Below, piece by piece: positions 1 through 9,613 of a stretch of 64,000 nucleotides of DNA (its first letter is position 1; each line of letters opens with the position of its first letter). The translations under genes and the position numbers were made by a program. The notes beneath the pieces are model-generated. The model was not told where the DNA came from. It was given only the letters and a program-made list of their open reading frames with translations, and ran no database searches. The DNA is from Nitrospira sp. BO4. Lineage in GTDB: Bacteria > Nitrospirota > Nitrospiria > Nitrospirales > Nitrospiraceae. The stretch spans positions 62,001 to 126,000 of the forward strand of contig JAMPUU010000015.1 in the NCBI GenBank assembly GCA_030144965.1. Reading direction: 5' to 3'.

Positions 1-2108
1 AAGCGAATGGCCGTGTCAATAAAACGTTCCAGCTTGCCGTCACCCAGCTTCGGGAACAGCCGAATGGTTACGTCGGAATTGAACCCGGTCACTTTTGGAA
101 TTCGTTGGGATGGGTTGAGGAGCTCTTTCATCGACGCTTTGTAGAGCGTGAATCGACCCTCTACGCTGGGATCGAAGACCCAACAGGGCGGCGGGCTGGC
201 CAGCGGCTTCCCATCTTTATCGACATATGGCGGGTAGTAGTGTTCGTCCAATGGGCCACCGCAGACTTCAGGGCCCACTGCGTTATCGTGCATGAATGGC
301 GCATAGGCCCATAGGCTGAGCAAGGATATGTTTCGGTAGTAGCCCCGTCCACCGTCGGAGGGTTCCTTGAGTTGAGGATCACCGGGTTTTGCCCGTAAGG
401 TTTCCGAGGCGTACTCTTCCCAAACATGGCCTTTCATGTGATTGGAATGGAGGGAGCGAGAACGGTTTGTGCCTACCTCACTCACGGGGATGAGCTTGTC
501 GTTCCCGAGCCAATCGACGCGAATGCCTTTGTCCTTTGGATCTGTGGAAACCGTTCGAAAGTCTCGATTCTCGAACGGTCCGCTCTGGCTGGAATGGCAC
601 GAAGCGCATTTGCTCGCGAAAATCGTGCGGCCCTTCTCGACTGCCCCTTTACCGAATTCCTTATTGAGTTGTTCGACAAGCGCGGCGTTGTTCTTCAACC
701 CACGCGCTTGGTACAGATCGGCCGGGGCTCCAGTTAGCAAGAACTGAGCGATTTCGCCCAAGCGATCTTCAATCGCCCGGAATTGCGAACAGTCCCGGCG
801 AACCTGTCCGATGTCGAACGGCGTCTGCCCAAAGCCGCGCATCGTGGGATCGAGTTGGCGCATATCCGTAAGATGGTTGACCCACCCTTCCTCGGAGCAG
901 CTTCCGATATTGAAGTACACACGTTGAATTGCTTCGAGTGTCCCGATACTGTCTTCTCCACCTTTCAAAATATGGTGAACGAACTCTTTCTTTCGGCCCC
1001 GCTCCCAGCACTTGCCGTCCTTGCCCGGCTCGCACCAACAGGTCCGCTCGTCTCCTCCAGCCGGACATTGGTTGGTCTTGCGCCATTTGATGATATCTTC
1101 CTCAAAGGTCGGCCGCTTGGCCAGATTGATAATTGCGTTCATCGTGCCGGCATTGTTGACCTGATCGTTGGGAATCGCGGAGGTATCGACGGCACCCGGC
1201 CTAGAATGTCCATATATTTGGTATTCAATGGTGTTTGGCGCCATTCCCGACCCTAAGATCTGCGCAAATCGGCCGTATTGATTGCCGACCGTACCGGAGA
1301 GATTCTCCCATTTCGGATGGGCGGGATCTTTAGGAGGATGGAGTGGGTCAAAGGCGATGTGGCAGGCTCCGCAGGACATGCCGATGCGATAGGGCGGTTC
1401 AATGGAGCCATCGACTAAATGACTCTTCGCTGGCGCTTCGCGGTCCTTCCGCGGTGCCACTTTGGCCGTATAGCCGTCCCACGAGTCCAAGTGCCCGCCG
1501 TTAATCTTCAGCCATTTCACCTTGTCGAACTTTGGATTGGGAAATTTTCGCAACCCCAGTGCTCCGGTCGACGTACCGAATTCGAGGTCGCAGGCTGACT
1601 GACGCATATCTTTGGGACCGTGCGGATCATCTTTGGCGAGTGGAACATCCTTCAAATCGCAGGCGGGATCGCGATAGCCAGGCTTCCCGACATGCTTGAG
1701 CAATTCGTCATCGCCCGGGCAATAGTCAAACCCATAGGTCTCGTCATAACTCTTCGCCGGACACTGAGGATCGCCCGGTGTACAGCAGTCCGGATCGTTG
1801 ATGAGACCCCACCGATGGAAGCGTTCCGCGCGCGTGTCGCTGCGCAAGACCCGATACCAGTCAATCATGACGCCGAGCCGTTGCTGATAGACGTAGGTAA
1901 AGAAACGCGCATTGCCGGCCGTGGCGTTGAACCAAATGTCCGCTCCGACTCGCTCGGCCTCCGTCAGATTCTTGCCATATTGGAACGGTGAAGTGATTGG
2001 GGTGTTGCTCGCGGCATTTACCGGTCCATCGTGTAGGGCGAATGAACCGACAAACAAAGCCAGGCCGAGCATGATGGTAAGCACTGCGTGTGTCCGTCGT
2101 ATGACCAT
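1..2108 (-). CDS. Large di-haem c-type cytochrome, RoxA/peroxidase-like (partial, 3' end off window)
   Basis: An uninterrupted minus-strand reading frame runs from an ATG at 2108 to the left edge, at least 702 codons, with the C-terminus outside the window. The start follows a strong AGGAGG about 5 nt upstream. Residues 1-32 look like a Sec signal peptide, so the protein is probably periplasmic. Two haem-c sites are visible: CGACH at residues 246-250 and CASCH at 501-505, about 255 residues apart. Extra Cys residues cluster in Cys-rich stretches (around residues 100-115 and 355-370). The two-haem layout and size fit the broad di-haem peroxidase/RoxA-like group; I infer the group from architecture and do not assign a substrate. 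No partner gene is close, as the next 860 nt hold no clear gene. Confidence 0.85.
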   Translation of the reverse strand, partial: MVIRRTHAVLTIMLGLALFVGSFALHDGPVNAASNTPITSPFQYGKNLTEAERVGADIWFNATAGNARFFTYVYQQRLGVMIDWYRVLRSDTRAERFHRWGLINDPDCCTPGDPQCPAKSYDETYGFDYCPGDDELLKHVGKPGYRDPACDLKDVPLAKDDPHGPKDMRQSACDLEFGTSTGALGLRKFPNPKFDKVKWLKINGGHLDSWDGYTAKVAPRKDREAPAKSHLVDGSIEPPYRIGMSCGACHIAFDPLHPPKDPAHPKWENLSGTVGNQYGRFAQILGSGMAPNTIEYQIYGHSRPGAVDTSAIPNDQVNNAGTMNAIINLAKRPTFEEDIIKWRKTNQCPAGGDERTCWCEPGKDGKCWERGRKKEFVHHILKGGEDSIGTLEAIQRVYFNIGSCSEEGWVNHLTDMRQLDPTMRGFGQTPFDIGQVRRDCSQFRAIEDRLGEIAQFLLTGAPADLYQARGLKNNAALVEQLNKEFGKGAVEKGRTIFASKCASCHSSQSGPFENRDFRTVSTDPKDKGIRVDWLGNDKLIPVSEVGTNRSRSLHSNHMKGHVWEEYASETLRAKPGDPQLKEPSDGGRGYYRNISLLSLWAYAPFMHDNAVGPEVCGGPLDEHYYPPYVDKDGKPLASPPPCWVFDPSVEGRFTLYKASMKELLNPSQRIPKVTGFNSDVTIRLFPKLGDGKLERFIDTAIR

Positions 2109-2425
2109 GTCTTCCTCCTGTCCTTACGTGCGGATTCCCCAAGGAGCCCGTTGCTCTTGGTGTACTACCTACGTGTGGTCAGCTCGTCGAGAGCTGCCGA
2201 AGAGGGTATAAGACCGGTATTCCTCCTCTCGCGATTCTGGTAATTGTGAGGATTAGTTGTCGTTCGACGGCTCACGGAGGTCTCCTTCCGACAGAAACCG
2301 TCCATAGTCAATGAACCTGGACGGCAAGATACCTAACGACTGTCCAAAGAGCAAATAGGCAAAGAGCTTGCCGAACCGCGGGCCGGCAATGACCATCAGA
2401 TTTGTGGAGATAGTAGAAGGAGCTC

Positions 2426-2440
2426 AAGAGTTAAACTCTT
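2426..2440. repeat. Short palindrome (7-1-7)
   Basis: AAGAGTT, one A, then AACTCTT form a near-perfect 15-nt palindrome upstream of both the cytochrome (minus) and glyQ (plus). Its size suits a dimeric regulator operator, but no regulator is identifiable. Confidence 0.4.
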
Positions 2441-2511
2441 AGACGAGTATCGAATCGGATACCGAAGAAGACAGAAAGATACGAGCGAAGAAGATTTTTC
2501 GACTTGTCGGG

Positions 2512-2540
2512 ACGGACTCTAGTAAAAGTAACGAGTCCGT
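2512..2540. repeat. Hairpin-forming inverted repeat
   Basis: ACGGACTC (2512-2519) and GAGTCCGT (2533-2540) are perfect complements around a 13-nt loop. No T-tract follows on either strand, so it is not a typical terminator. An operator or RNA structure is possible. Confidence 0.4.
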
Positions 2541-2970
2541 AAAACAGTGGCGCGCATGTTAGGCGGAGCGATCTCACGGTATGCAGCTTGAGAAGAATCT
2601 TCTATCGGAGCGTACGCTGTTGCGACAGTGTGTACATAGTAGGTTGGTTTTGATTATTTTGTGATGATGGAAGAAGAACTCGATGGTTGTGTATCTCCTC
2701 CGACACCGACCTGGGGCGAGAGATCAGCCGATTTCGCTCATACCATGATGTAGAGTTGCCATATCGTCACGGAGGGAACACACGGAAGTTCAAACGCCCC
2801 ACCATACAGGCGTGATAAGCGAGATATCCTGAATCTTGCCGCCTCTCGAACTGCAAGCCATTGATCTAGAGGGCTTGTTCCTTGACAGGTGAAAAGCATT
2901 CTTGCTAGCTTGGCTAGTTATTTCTTAAAGTAAGCGTCTGATCATCTCTCCCGACCAGGCTATAGGTTCA

Positions 2971-3864
2971 GTGACTTTCCAAGAACTCATTCTTGCCCTT
3001 CATCGATTCTGGGCCGATCAAGGGTGTGTCATTCATCAACCCTATGACATGGAAATGGGTGCCGGCACCTTTCATCCGGCCACATTTCTGCGATCACTCG
3101 GACCGGAACCCTGGCGGTCGGCCTATGCGCAACCCTGCCGCCGCCCGACCGATGGCCGCTATGGTGAAAATCCAAACCGTCTTCAACACTATTACCAATA
3201 CCAAGTCGTGCTGAAGCCCTCTCCGGACAACATCCAAGAGCTGTATCTGGACAGTCTGGCTCGGCTTGGGATCAATCCGAAACACCACGACATCCGCTTC
3301 ATCCAAGACGATTGGGAATCGCCGACGCTGGGGGCCTGGGGATTGGGATGGGAAGTGAGACTGGACGGAATGGAGATCACTCAGTTTACGTACTTTCAGG
3401 AGATCGGCGGGATAGAACTGAGCCCGATCACCGGCGAAATCACCTATGGCACGGAACGCATCGCGATGTATCTCCAGGGAGTCGACAACGTCTTTGATCT
3501 CGCCTGGACCGACCGTGTCACATATCGAGACATTCATCACGAGACCGAAGTACAAGGGTCGCGCTATAACTTCGAGCAGGCGGACGTGGCCATGCTCATG
3601 CAAGCGTTCCAGGCGAATGAAGCGGAGTGCAAACGATTGCTTGCGCAGACCGATCAGCGTCTGACGCTGCCGGCCTACGATTACTGCATCAAATCATCCC
3701 ACCTGTTCAACCTGCTGGATGCCCGAGGGGCGATCAGCGTCGCTGAACGGACGGGCTACATCGCTCGGGTGCGGACTCTCGCCAGGCAGTGCGCCGAGCG
3801 CTATCGCGATGAGCGGGCGGCGATGGGACATCCGTTGATGAAGGCGCAGGTTACGCATCGATGA
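2971..3864 (+). CDS. glyQ: Glycine-tRNA ligase alpha subunit
   Basis: Catalytic alpha chain of the bacterial alpha2-beta2 glycyl-tRNA synthetase, which charges tRNA-Gly in the cytoplasm. The 297 residues match the family length (about 300). The N-terminus [19 protein letters not shown], followed by the [19 protein letters not shown] segment, is diagnostic of the class II GlyQ fold. Translation starts at GTG; only a weak AGG lies upstream. The stop overlaps the glyS start by 4 nt, so the subunits are translationally coupled and made in equal amounts. Confidence 0.97.
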   Translation: MTFQELILALHRFWADQGCVIHQPYDMEMGAGTFHPATFLRSLGPEPWRSAYAQPCRRPTDGRYGENPNRLQHYYQYQVVLKPSPDNIQELYLDSLARLGINPKHHDIRFIQDDWESPTLGAWGLGWEVRLDGMEITQFTYFQEIGGIELSPITGEITYGTERIAMYLQGVDNVFDLAWTDRVTYRDIHHETEVQGSRYNFEQADVAMLMQAFQANEAECKRLLAQTDQRLTLPAYDYCIKSSHLFNLLDARGAISVAERTGYIARVRTLARQCAERYRDERAAMGHPLMKAQVTHR

Positions 3865-6032
3865 GCCGCACACTGGTCAAGAAACGGCAACAACGGACTC
3901 TGCCGGCCAAGGTTCACGCCGAGTTATTGTTCGAGATCGGCACTGAGGAGCTGCCGTTCGAATTTATCGTTCCAGCCGTGGCATCTCTTCGAGAAATTGC
4001 CGACCGTCTCTTGCGTGACGCGCGATTGACCTTCGAATCGATCAACACCTATGCGACACCTCGACGGCTGGTGTTGACCGTCGATCGCTTGGCCACCCAT
4101 CAAATAGCCGTCGTCAAGGAAACAATGGGGCCGTCGAGAATGGTGGCGTTCGACCAAGCCGGCCAGCCCACGAAGGCGGCGATGGGGTTTGCTGCGGGCC
4201 AGGGTGTTCCAGTCGAGAGCTTGGAGATTCGTGAAACGCCGAAAGGCGAGTATCTTTTCGCGGTCAAGCGTGACGCGGGGCGATCGACTGCGGCGCTTCT
4301 TCCCGAATTGCTGCCACAACTGATCGAAAAAATGTCGTTTCCAAAAGCCATGAAATGGAACGAAACGGGTCTACGGTTCGCGAGGCCCGTCCGATGGATC
4401 TTTGCCTTGTTTGGAGGGAAGGTGGTGCCGGTGCAGGTGGCCGGCATCAAAGCCGGCAATCGGACATACGGTCATCGCGTGATGGGCAACGGAAAGCCCA
4501 TTACTGTGAAGGATTTCACGACCTACACCCAGGGGCTTGAGCGGCAGGGAGTGATCATAGATCCCGACCGCCGTCGCACAACGATTCGCGAGCAAATCGA
4601 CCGTCTGTGCGCCAAAGCCGGTGTTGGGTTGAATGCCGATGACACCCTGCTTGATCAGGCGGTGTATACGACCGAATGGCCCTGTGCCGTCCTGGGCAAC
4701 TTCAAACCGGAGTATTTGGCAGTTCCCCAAGAGGTCTTGATGACGTCGATGAAAGAACATCAAGGATTCTTCTCGGTCAGAGACAAGAAGTCCGGTAAGC
4801 TGGCGCCGCATTTCATCGCCGTCGTCAACAATGAGCTTAAGAATATGTCGCTGATTCGGACGGGAAACGAGCGAGTATTGGCGGCTCGCTTGGCGGACGC
4901 GAAGTTTTTCTTCGATGAAGACCGGAAAGTGAAGCTGGAGGAACGGGGGAAAAAACTCACCGGCGTCACGTTTCATCAGAAACTGGGCACGATGGCCCAG
5001 AAGCAAGAGCGAATAAAAAAACTGGCGGCATTCATCGCCGCTCAACTGGATCCTGGGCAAGATGCGCTACGACAGGTTTGTGATCGGGCAGCGGCTTTGT
5101 CAAAAGCCGATCTTCTGACCGGGATTGTGGGCGAGTTCCCTGAGCTGCAAGGCATCATGGGGGGTGAGTACGCCCTGCATGATGGAGAATCGACTGCGGT
5201 GGCCCAGGCCATTCGGGAGCAATATCTGCCCAAGGCGATCGAAGGAGAATTGCCCAAAACGTTGGCAGGGCAGATTCTTTCCCTGGCAGATCGGCTGGAT
5301 TCTATCGCCGCATTTTTCCACGTGGGTATCGTCCCGACGGGATCGGAAGATCCCTTTGCATTGCGGCGTCACGCCACCGCGATCGTGAGGATCGTGCTTG
5401 AGGGGAACCTTCGAATCAATCTCCGAACATGTATCGATCATGCCATGGATATTGTGGCGAAGGACGGATTCAAAGGCGCTCCGGGAGCGGAACGGGAAGC
5501 ACGCCTGCGCATCACAGAGTTTATCTTTGAGCGGATTCGCCACTACGGTCGGATCGTGTATGCCTTGCGCGATGACGTCATCGAGTCGGTTTTGAAGCCG
5601 GCGCATGACAACGCGATTGACCTCGTCGATCTCGTCCAGAAGATGAAGGCGCTTGAAGCCGTGACGAAAAAGCCAGAGTTCGATCCCTTGATCGTGGGCT
5701 TCAAGCGAGCCCATCGACTGGTGGAAAAAGAACAGTGGGAACAAGGGCCGGTCGAGGAGGCCAGGTTTCAGCATCCATCGGAATCGGCGCTTCACAAGGC
5801 GGTTGGGAAAGAACGAGATAAGATAGCCTCGGCCCTGGTGGTCGGTGAGTACAGCAAGGCGCTGGATTCCTTGGTAGGGCTCAAGCCCGGGATTGACGCC
5901 TTTTTCGAGGCTGTGATGGTGAATGCCGAGGACAAGGCCGTTCGCAGCAACCGGTTGTCGTTGCTCAAAGAGGTCGATGGGCTGTTCATGTCATTCGCCG
6001 ACTTTTCCCAGATTGTGGTACAAGGACGGTAG
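3861..6032 (+). CDS. glyS: Glycine-tRNA ligase beta subunit
   Basis: The beta subunit supplies tRNA recognition and is required with GlyQ for glycine charging. The typical N-terminal signature [19 protein letters not shown] begins around residue 21, so this copy carries a basic leader of about 20 residues compared with the usual start. The total of 723 residues is slightly above the roughly 690 of E. coli GlyS. The C-terminal part (about residues 590-700) resembles the DALR anticodon-binding region. It is coupled to glyQ by an ATGA overlap. An internal start near residue 20 is possible but has no better ribosome site. Confidence 0.97.
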   Translation: MSRTLVKKRQQRTLPAKVHAELLFEIGTEELPFEFIVPAVASLREIADRLLRDARLTFESINTYATPRRLVLTVDRLATHQIAVVKETMGPSRMVAFDQAGQPTKAAMGFAAGQGVPVESLEIRETPKGEYLFAVKRDAGRSTAALLPELLPQLIEKMSFPKAMKWNETGLRFARPVRWIFALFGGKVVPVQVAGIKAGNRTYGHRVMGNGKPITVKDFTTYTQGLERQGVIIDPDRRRTTIREQIDRLCAKAGVGLNADDTLLDQAVYTTEWPCAVLGNFKPEYLAVPQEVLMTSMKEHQGFFSVRDKKSGKLAPHFIAVVNNELKNMSLIRTGNERVLAARLADAKFFFDEDRKVKLEERGKKLTGVTFHQKLGTMAQKQERIKKLAAFIAAQLDPGQDALRQVCDRAAALSKADLLTGIVGEFPELQGIMGGEYALHDGESTAVAQAIREQYLPKAIEGELPKTLAGQILSLADRLDSIAAFFHVGIVPTGSEDPFALRRHATAIVRIVLEGNLRINLRTCIDHAMDIVAKDGFKGAPGAEREARLRITEFIFERIRHYGRIVYALRDDVIESVLKPAHDNAIDLVDLVQKMKALEAVTKKPEFDPLIVGFKRAHRLVEKEQWEQGPVEEARFQHPSESALHKAVGKERDKIASALVVGEYSKALDSLVGLKPGIDAFFEAVMVNAEDKAVRSNRLSLLKEVDGLFMSFADFSQIVVQGR

Positions 6033-6094
6033 GTCAAATCGGACCAAGAGACAGGCATCCGGCCGGCGAGGTGTAAGGCAAGACTGGAGGTGCC

Positions 6095-6586
6095 ATGGAT
6101 CAGCCGATGACGGACAGCCGCCGTCGGGCGGACAAGGTCCGGCGATTTTCCCTGGCAGTCTCGCTGGCCTTGATGGTGCTCTGCAATGCGATCCTTCTCG
6201 CCGGGCTCAGACTCAGCGGCATCAACTTGGATGATTTGGTGAAGACGCCCGATCTGTTCAACGCCAAACAGGATGTGTGTCTTCGGCTGACGTGGCAGTC
6301 ATTGCCCGGCGCGAGTGAGCCTGTTCAGCTCTGTTCGGAATGGCTCAATCTCGCCGATCCTAGTGGAAAGACCCATTATCTTCAGTCTGACACAAAGCTC
6401 AAAAAGGGGTCGGATGGTCAATACCATGTCGATGAAGGTATTCAAGCGGATTACCGGTTATTGATGCTGATGCTGTTTGTCATCGTCATTATCGTCGGTG
6501 GCGTCAGGGCGAAATGGTTCCTCGTGAACCGTTATCGGCTCCGTCTGGAATCAACCGATAGTCGGGGCGCGTCGCCCGCTCATTGA
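6095..6586 (+). CDS. Small membrane protein, two predicted TM helices, unknown function
   Basis: A 163-residue protein that I cannot assign to a family. Hydrophobic helices lie near residues 25-47 and 123-141, separated by a polar domain of about 75 residues. With both ends cytoplasmic, that domain would sit in the periplasm. The C-terminus is basic. The start is supported by GGAGGTGCC just before the ATG. It follows glyS by 62 nt in the same direction and precedes the repeat element before ppdK, so it may be the last gene of the glyQS transcript. Confidence 0.75.
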   Translation: MDQPMTDSRRRADKVRRFSLAVSLALMVLCNAILLAGLRLSGINLDDLVKTPDLFNAKQDVCLRLTWQSLPGASEPVQLCSEWLNLADPSGKTHYLQSDTKLKKGSDGQYHVDEGIQADYRLLMLMLFVIVIIVGGVRAKWFLVNRYRLRLESTDSRGASPAH

Positions 6587-6675
6587 TACGCACTTGTTTC
6601 AGGAGGCTGCGGAGAACCTTGTTGCTATCGGTCGTATGGCCGAAGTTTCCGTAGGGTGTTAACGTCAGATAATTT

Positions 6676-6797
6676 CAGGATGCTCAAAAAGGCTGTCCAG
6701 CAAGGCCGCAGCGAGCGAAGTGGCGAGGCGTACGCTTCGGTACGTTGAGCCGCTGAACGATGCGAGAACGCCACTGGCAGGCTTTTTCAGCATCCTG
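6676..6797. repeat. 122-bp REP/MITE-like element with inverted ends
   Basis: The ends are inverted copies: CAGGATGCTCAAAAAG at the left and CTTTTTCAGCATCCTG at the right, matching at all but one position. The interior is GC-rich and holds a second short hairpin, CGTAC-GCTTCG-GTACG (about 6730-6745). It encodes nothing. It ends 5 nt before the AAGGAG ribosome site of ppdK and therefore forms that gene's leader. From memory, elements with these ends recur in Nitrospira genomes; only one copy is seen in this window. Confidence 0.75.
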
Positions 6798-6814
6798 CGA
6801 GAAGGAGAAGGCAC

Positions 6815-9613
6815 GTGGCAAAGAAATACGTCTACTATTTCGGCGATGGCAAAGCCGAGGGCACTTCGAACATGAAGGAGCTGCTCGGCGGAAAAGGCGC
6901 AGGGCTGGCCGAGATGACCAATTTGGGTATCTCAGTTCCGCCGGGGTTTACGATTTCTACCGAAGCCTGCGTCGAGTATTACAGGATCGGCAAGCAATAC
7001 CCTCAGGGAATGTGGGATGCCACGTTGAAGGCGCTCAAACGTGTCGAACGATCGATGGGCATGGGATTCGGGAATCCTGAACGGCCGTTGCTGGTCTCAG
7101 TCCGATCCGGGGCGCGAGCCTCGATGCCGGGCATGATGGACACCGTGCTGAACGTCGGCCTGACGACAAAAACCGTGGAAGGGTTGGCGGCAAAAACGCG
7201 GAACGATCGGTTCGCCCAGGACAGCTATCGGAGATTCGTGTCGATGTTTGGCAGTATCGTGATGGGCGTGCCCCGCGAACATTTCGAAGCCATCCTCAAA
7301 CACAAGAAAGCCGAAGTCGGGGTCGCGCACGAGACGCATTTGGATGCCAGGCATCTCCGCGAATTGGTTGCAAGTTTCAAAGCCCTCATCAAGGAAGAAA
7401 CGAAAAAAGATTTTCCGGATGAGCCGCTCGAGCAACTGGAGCTGGCGATCAACGCCGTCTTTTCGTCCTGGTTCGGCGCGCGCGCCATTACCTACCGCCG
7501 GTTGTACAGCATTCCCGATTCCTGGGGAACCGCGGTGAACGTCGTGGCGATGGTCTTTGGGAATATGGGGGAGACAAGCGGCACGGGGGTGGCCTTTACG
7601 CGGAGCCCGAGTTCCGGCGATCGGGCCTTCTTCGGTGAATGTTTGATGAATGCGCAAGGCGAGGATGTCGTGGCGGGGATTCGAACCCCTCTTCCGGTGA
7701 GTGCCCTCGCGAAAAATGTCCCTGACGCTTACAAGGACCTCGAACATACGTATAAGAAGCTCGAAAAGCACTACCGGGATATGCTTGACCTCGAATTTAC
7801 CATCCAAGAGGGCAAGCTCTATATGCTGCAAACTCGTGTCGGCAAGCGGACGGGGATTGCGGCGGTGAAGATCGCTGTGGATATGGTGAAAGAAGGGGTC
7901 ATTTCCAAGCAGGAAGCGGTGCAGCGTATCGGGGCCGATCAACTCGCGCAGTATCTCTATCCGATTTTCGACTCCAAAGAAGAATCGAAATCGAACCCGC
8001 TGGGGAAGGGGTTGCCGGCCGGACCGGGCGCAGCTGCGGGGAAGATTGCGCTGACCCCTGATCGCGCGGTTGAACTGAGAGCGGCGGGCAATCGCGTCGT
8101 ACTCGTCAGGCAGGAGACCAGCCCGGATGATATTCACGGCATGAATGCGGCGGCCGGTTTCTTGACGGCGCGCGGCGGGATGACGTCTCATGCCGCTGTG
8201 GTCGCTCGGCAGATGGGCAAGGTCTGTGTCGCAGGGTGTGACGCGGTCGAGGTGTTGGACAGCCAAACGGTGAAGATCGGCGCCAAGACGTTCAGGGAGG
8301 GAGATTATCTCTCGATCAACGGATCGACCGGCAATGTGTATGAGGGCGATATCCCGGTCGTCGAATCAGAAATCATTCAAGTCATTCAGGGGAAGCTCGA
8401 TCCAAAAAAGTCCGACAAATATCAACGGTTCGCGACGATTCTGTCCTGGGCCGACGGTTTCCGCAGGCTTCGCGTCCGTGCGAACGCCGACGTGCCGGAC
8501 CAGGCGAAGATTGCCAGAGGGTTCGGCGCGGAGGGCATCGGCTTGTGCCGGACCGAACATATGTTCTTCGCCGAGGATCGCATTCTGATCATGCAGAAGA
8601 TGATCCTGGCTCGAACGAAAGAAGAGCGTGAAAAATACCTGGATCAGCTGCTGCCTCTGCAGAAGCAAGATTTCGTCGGACTCTACCGAGAGATGAAGGG
8701 CTATCCCGTGACGATTCGCTTGCTCGATCCGCCGCTCCATGAGTTTTTGCCCAAGCGGGAAGAGCTGATGGTCGAGATCGCCCAGCTGGAATTGACGGGA
8801 AATGACGGGGCCAAGCTGGAAGAACAGCGTCGGCTTCTGGCCCGAGTCGAGGAACTGCACGAGTTTAATCCGATGCTCGGTCTTCGCGGATGCCGGTTGG
8901 GGATCACCATGCCGGAGATCACGCGCATGCAAGCCAGAGCGATCATGGAGGCCGCCTGCGAGCTGGCGAAAGAAGGCGTGAAGATCGTCCCCGAGATCAT
9001 GATTCCGCTCGTGGGCATGGTCTCGGAGATGAAGTCGCAGAAAGATCTGATCCGTGAAGTGGCTCAAGAAACGACGAAGCGCTACGATGTGAAACTGTCG
9101 TACCTGATCGGGACGATGATCGAATTGCCCCGTGCAGCCGTCACCGCCGAACACATCGCCAAAGAAGCCGAATTCTTTTCGTTCGGGACGAACGATCTGA
9201 CGCAAACCACGTTTGGCTTTTCGCGCGATGATGCGGCGAAATTCATCGACCATTATCGAACCATCAATATTATGGAATCGGATCCGTTCGCCGTGTTGGA
9301 CCGGGAGGGGGTTGGATCGCTGATGCGCCAGGCCATCGCCGGAGGCCGGCAAACCAGGCCCGATATCAAATTGGGCATATGTGGCGAGCACGGAGGCGAT
9401 CCGAGTTCTGTGGAGTTCTGCCATGAACTGGGCTTGGATTACGTGAGCTGTTCGCCGTATCGAGTGGCGATCGCCAGATTGGCCGCTGCGCATGCCGCTC
9501 TGGCGGAAGCAGATGCCAAGAAGTCCGCTCAACCCGCTACGTCGTCACGAGTGCGGTCGACTAGGACACGACCAAGTCGCCGTCGATCCCGCGTGGCCCG
9601 CAAGGCACGGTGA
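6815..9613 (+). CDS. ppdK: Pyruvate, phosphate dikinase
   Basis: Interconverts pyruvate, ATP and phosphate with phosphoenolpyruvate, AMP and diphosphate, a key gluconeogenic entry for organisms fixing carbon to pyruvate. The N-terminal nucleotide-binding domain starts with KELLGGKGAGLAEM. The phosphohistidine signature GGMTSHAAVVARQMG places the swivelling His at residue 459. The C-terminal PEP/pyruvate barrel ends in GEHGGDPSSVEFCHELGLDY. The GTG start has AAGGAG 7 nt upstream. At 932 residues it exceeds the usual 870-890 because of an Arg/Ser/Lys-rich tail (about residues 900-932) absent from typical family members. Its stop overlaps the ribD GTG. Confidence 0.97.
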   Translation: MAKKYVYYFGDGKAEGTSNMKELLGGKGAGLAEMTNLGISVPPGFTISTEACVEYYRIGKQYPQGMWDATLKALKRVERSMGMGFGNPERPLLVSVRSGARASMPGMMDTVLNVGLTTKTVEGLAAKTRNDRFAQDSYRRFVSMFGSIVMGVPREHFEAILKHKKAEVGVAHETHLDARHLRELVASFKALIKEETKKDFPDEPLEQLELAINAVFSSWFGARAITYRRLYSIPDSWGTAVNVVAMVFGNMGETSGTGVAFTRSPSSGDRAFFGECLMNAQGEDVVAGIRTPLPVSALAKNVPDAYKDLEHTYKKLEKHYRDMLDLEFTIQEGKLYMLQTRVGKRTGIAAVKIAVDMVKEGVISKQEAVQRIGADQLAQYLYPIFDSKEESKSNPLGKGLPAGPGAAAGKIALTPDRAVELRAAGNRVVLVRQETSPDDIHGMNAAAGFLTARGGMTSHAAVVARQMGKVCVAGCDAVEVLDSQTVKIGAKTFREGDYLSINGSTGNVYEGDIPVVESEIIQVIQGKLDPKKSDKYQRFATILSWADGFRRLRVRANADVPDQAKIARGFGAEGIGLCRTEHMFFAEDRILIMQKMILARTKEEREKYLDQLLPLQKQDFVGLYREMKGYPVTIRLLDPPLHEFLPKREELMVEIAQLELTGNDGAKLEEQRRLLARVEELHEFNPMLGLRGCRLGITMPEITRMQARAIMEAACELAKEGVKIVPEIMIPLVGMVSEMKSQKDLIREVAQETTKRYDVKLSYLIGTMIELPRAAVTAEHIAKEAEFFSFGTNDLTQTTFGFSRDDAAKFIDHYRTINIMESDPFAVLDREGVGSLMRQAIAGGRQTRPDIKLGICGEHGGDPSSVEFCHELGLDYVSCSPYRVAIARLAAAHAALAEADAKKSAQPATSSRVRSTRTRPSRRRSRVARKAR

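Larger units (their letters stand above)
2109..2970. other. Intergenic region between cytochrome and glyQ
   Basis: No convincing gene lies here. It contains the cytochrome ribosome site, two inverted repeats listed separately, and a 47-codon minus-strand ORF (2396 to 2253, starting MVIAGPRFGKLF) that has no clear ribosome site and which I do not call as a gene. A TTGACA at 2882-2887 is a possible -35 box for glyQ, but the best -10 at 18-nt spacing (TAGCTT) matches only half of the consensus. Confidence 0.5.

Noticed and set aside
9500-9610. FMN riboswitch before ribD
   Set aside because: ribD starts inside the ppdK stop codon, leaving no leader, and no RFN-type conserved sequence is visible upstream of ribE either.
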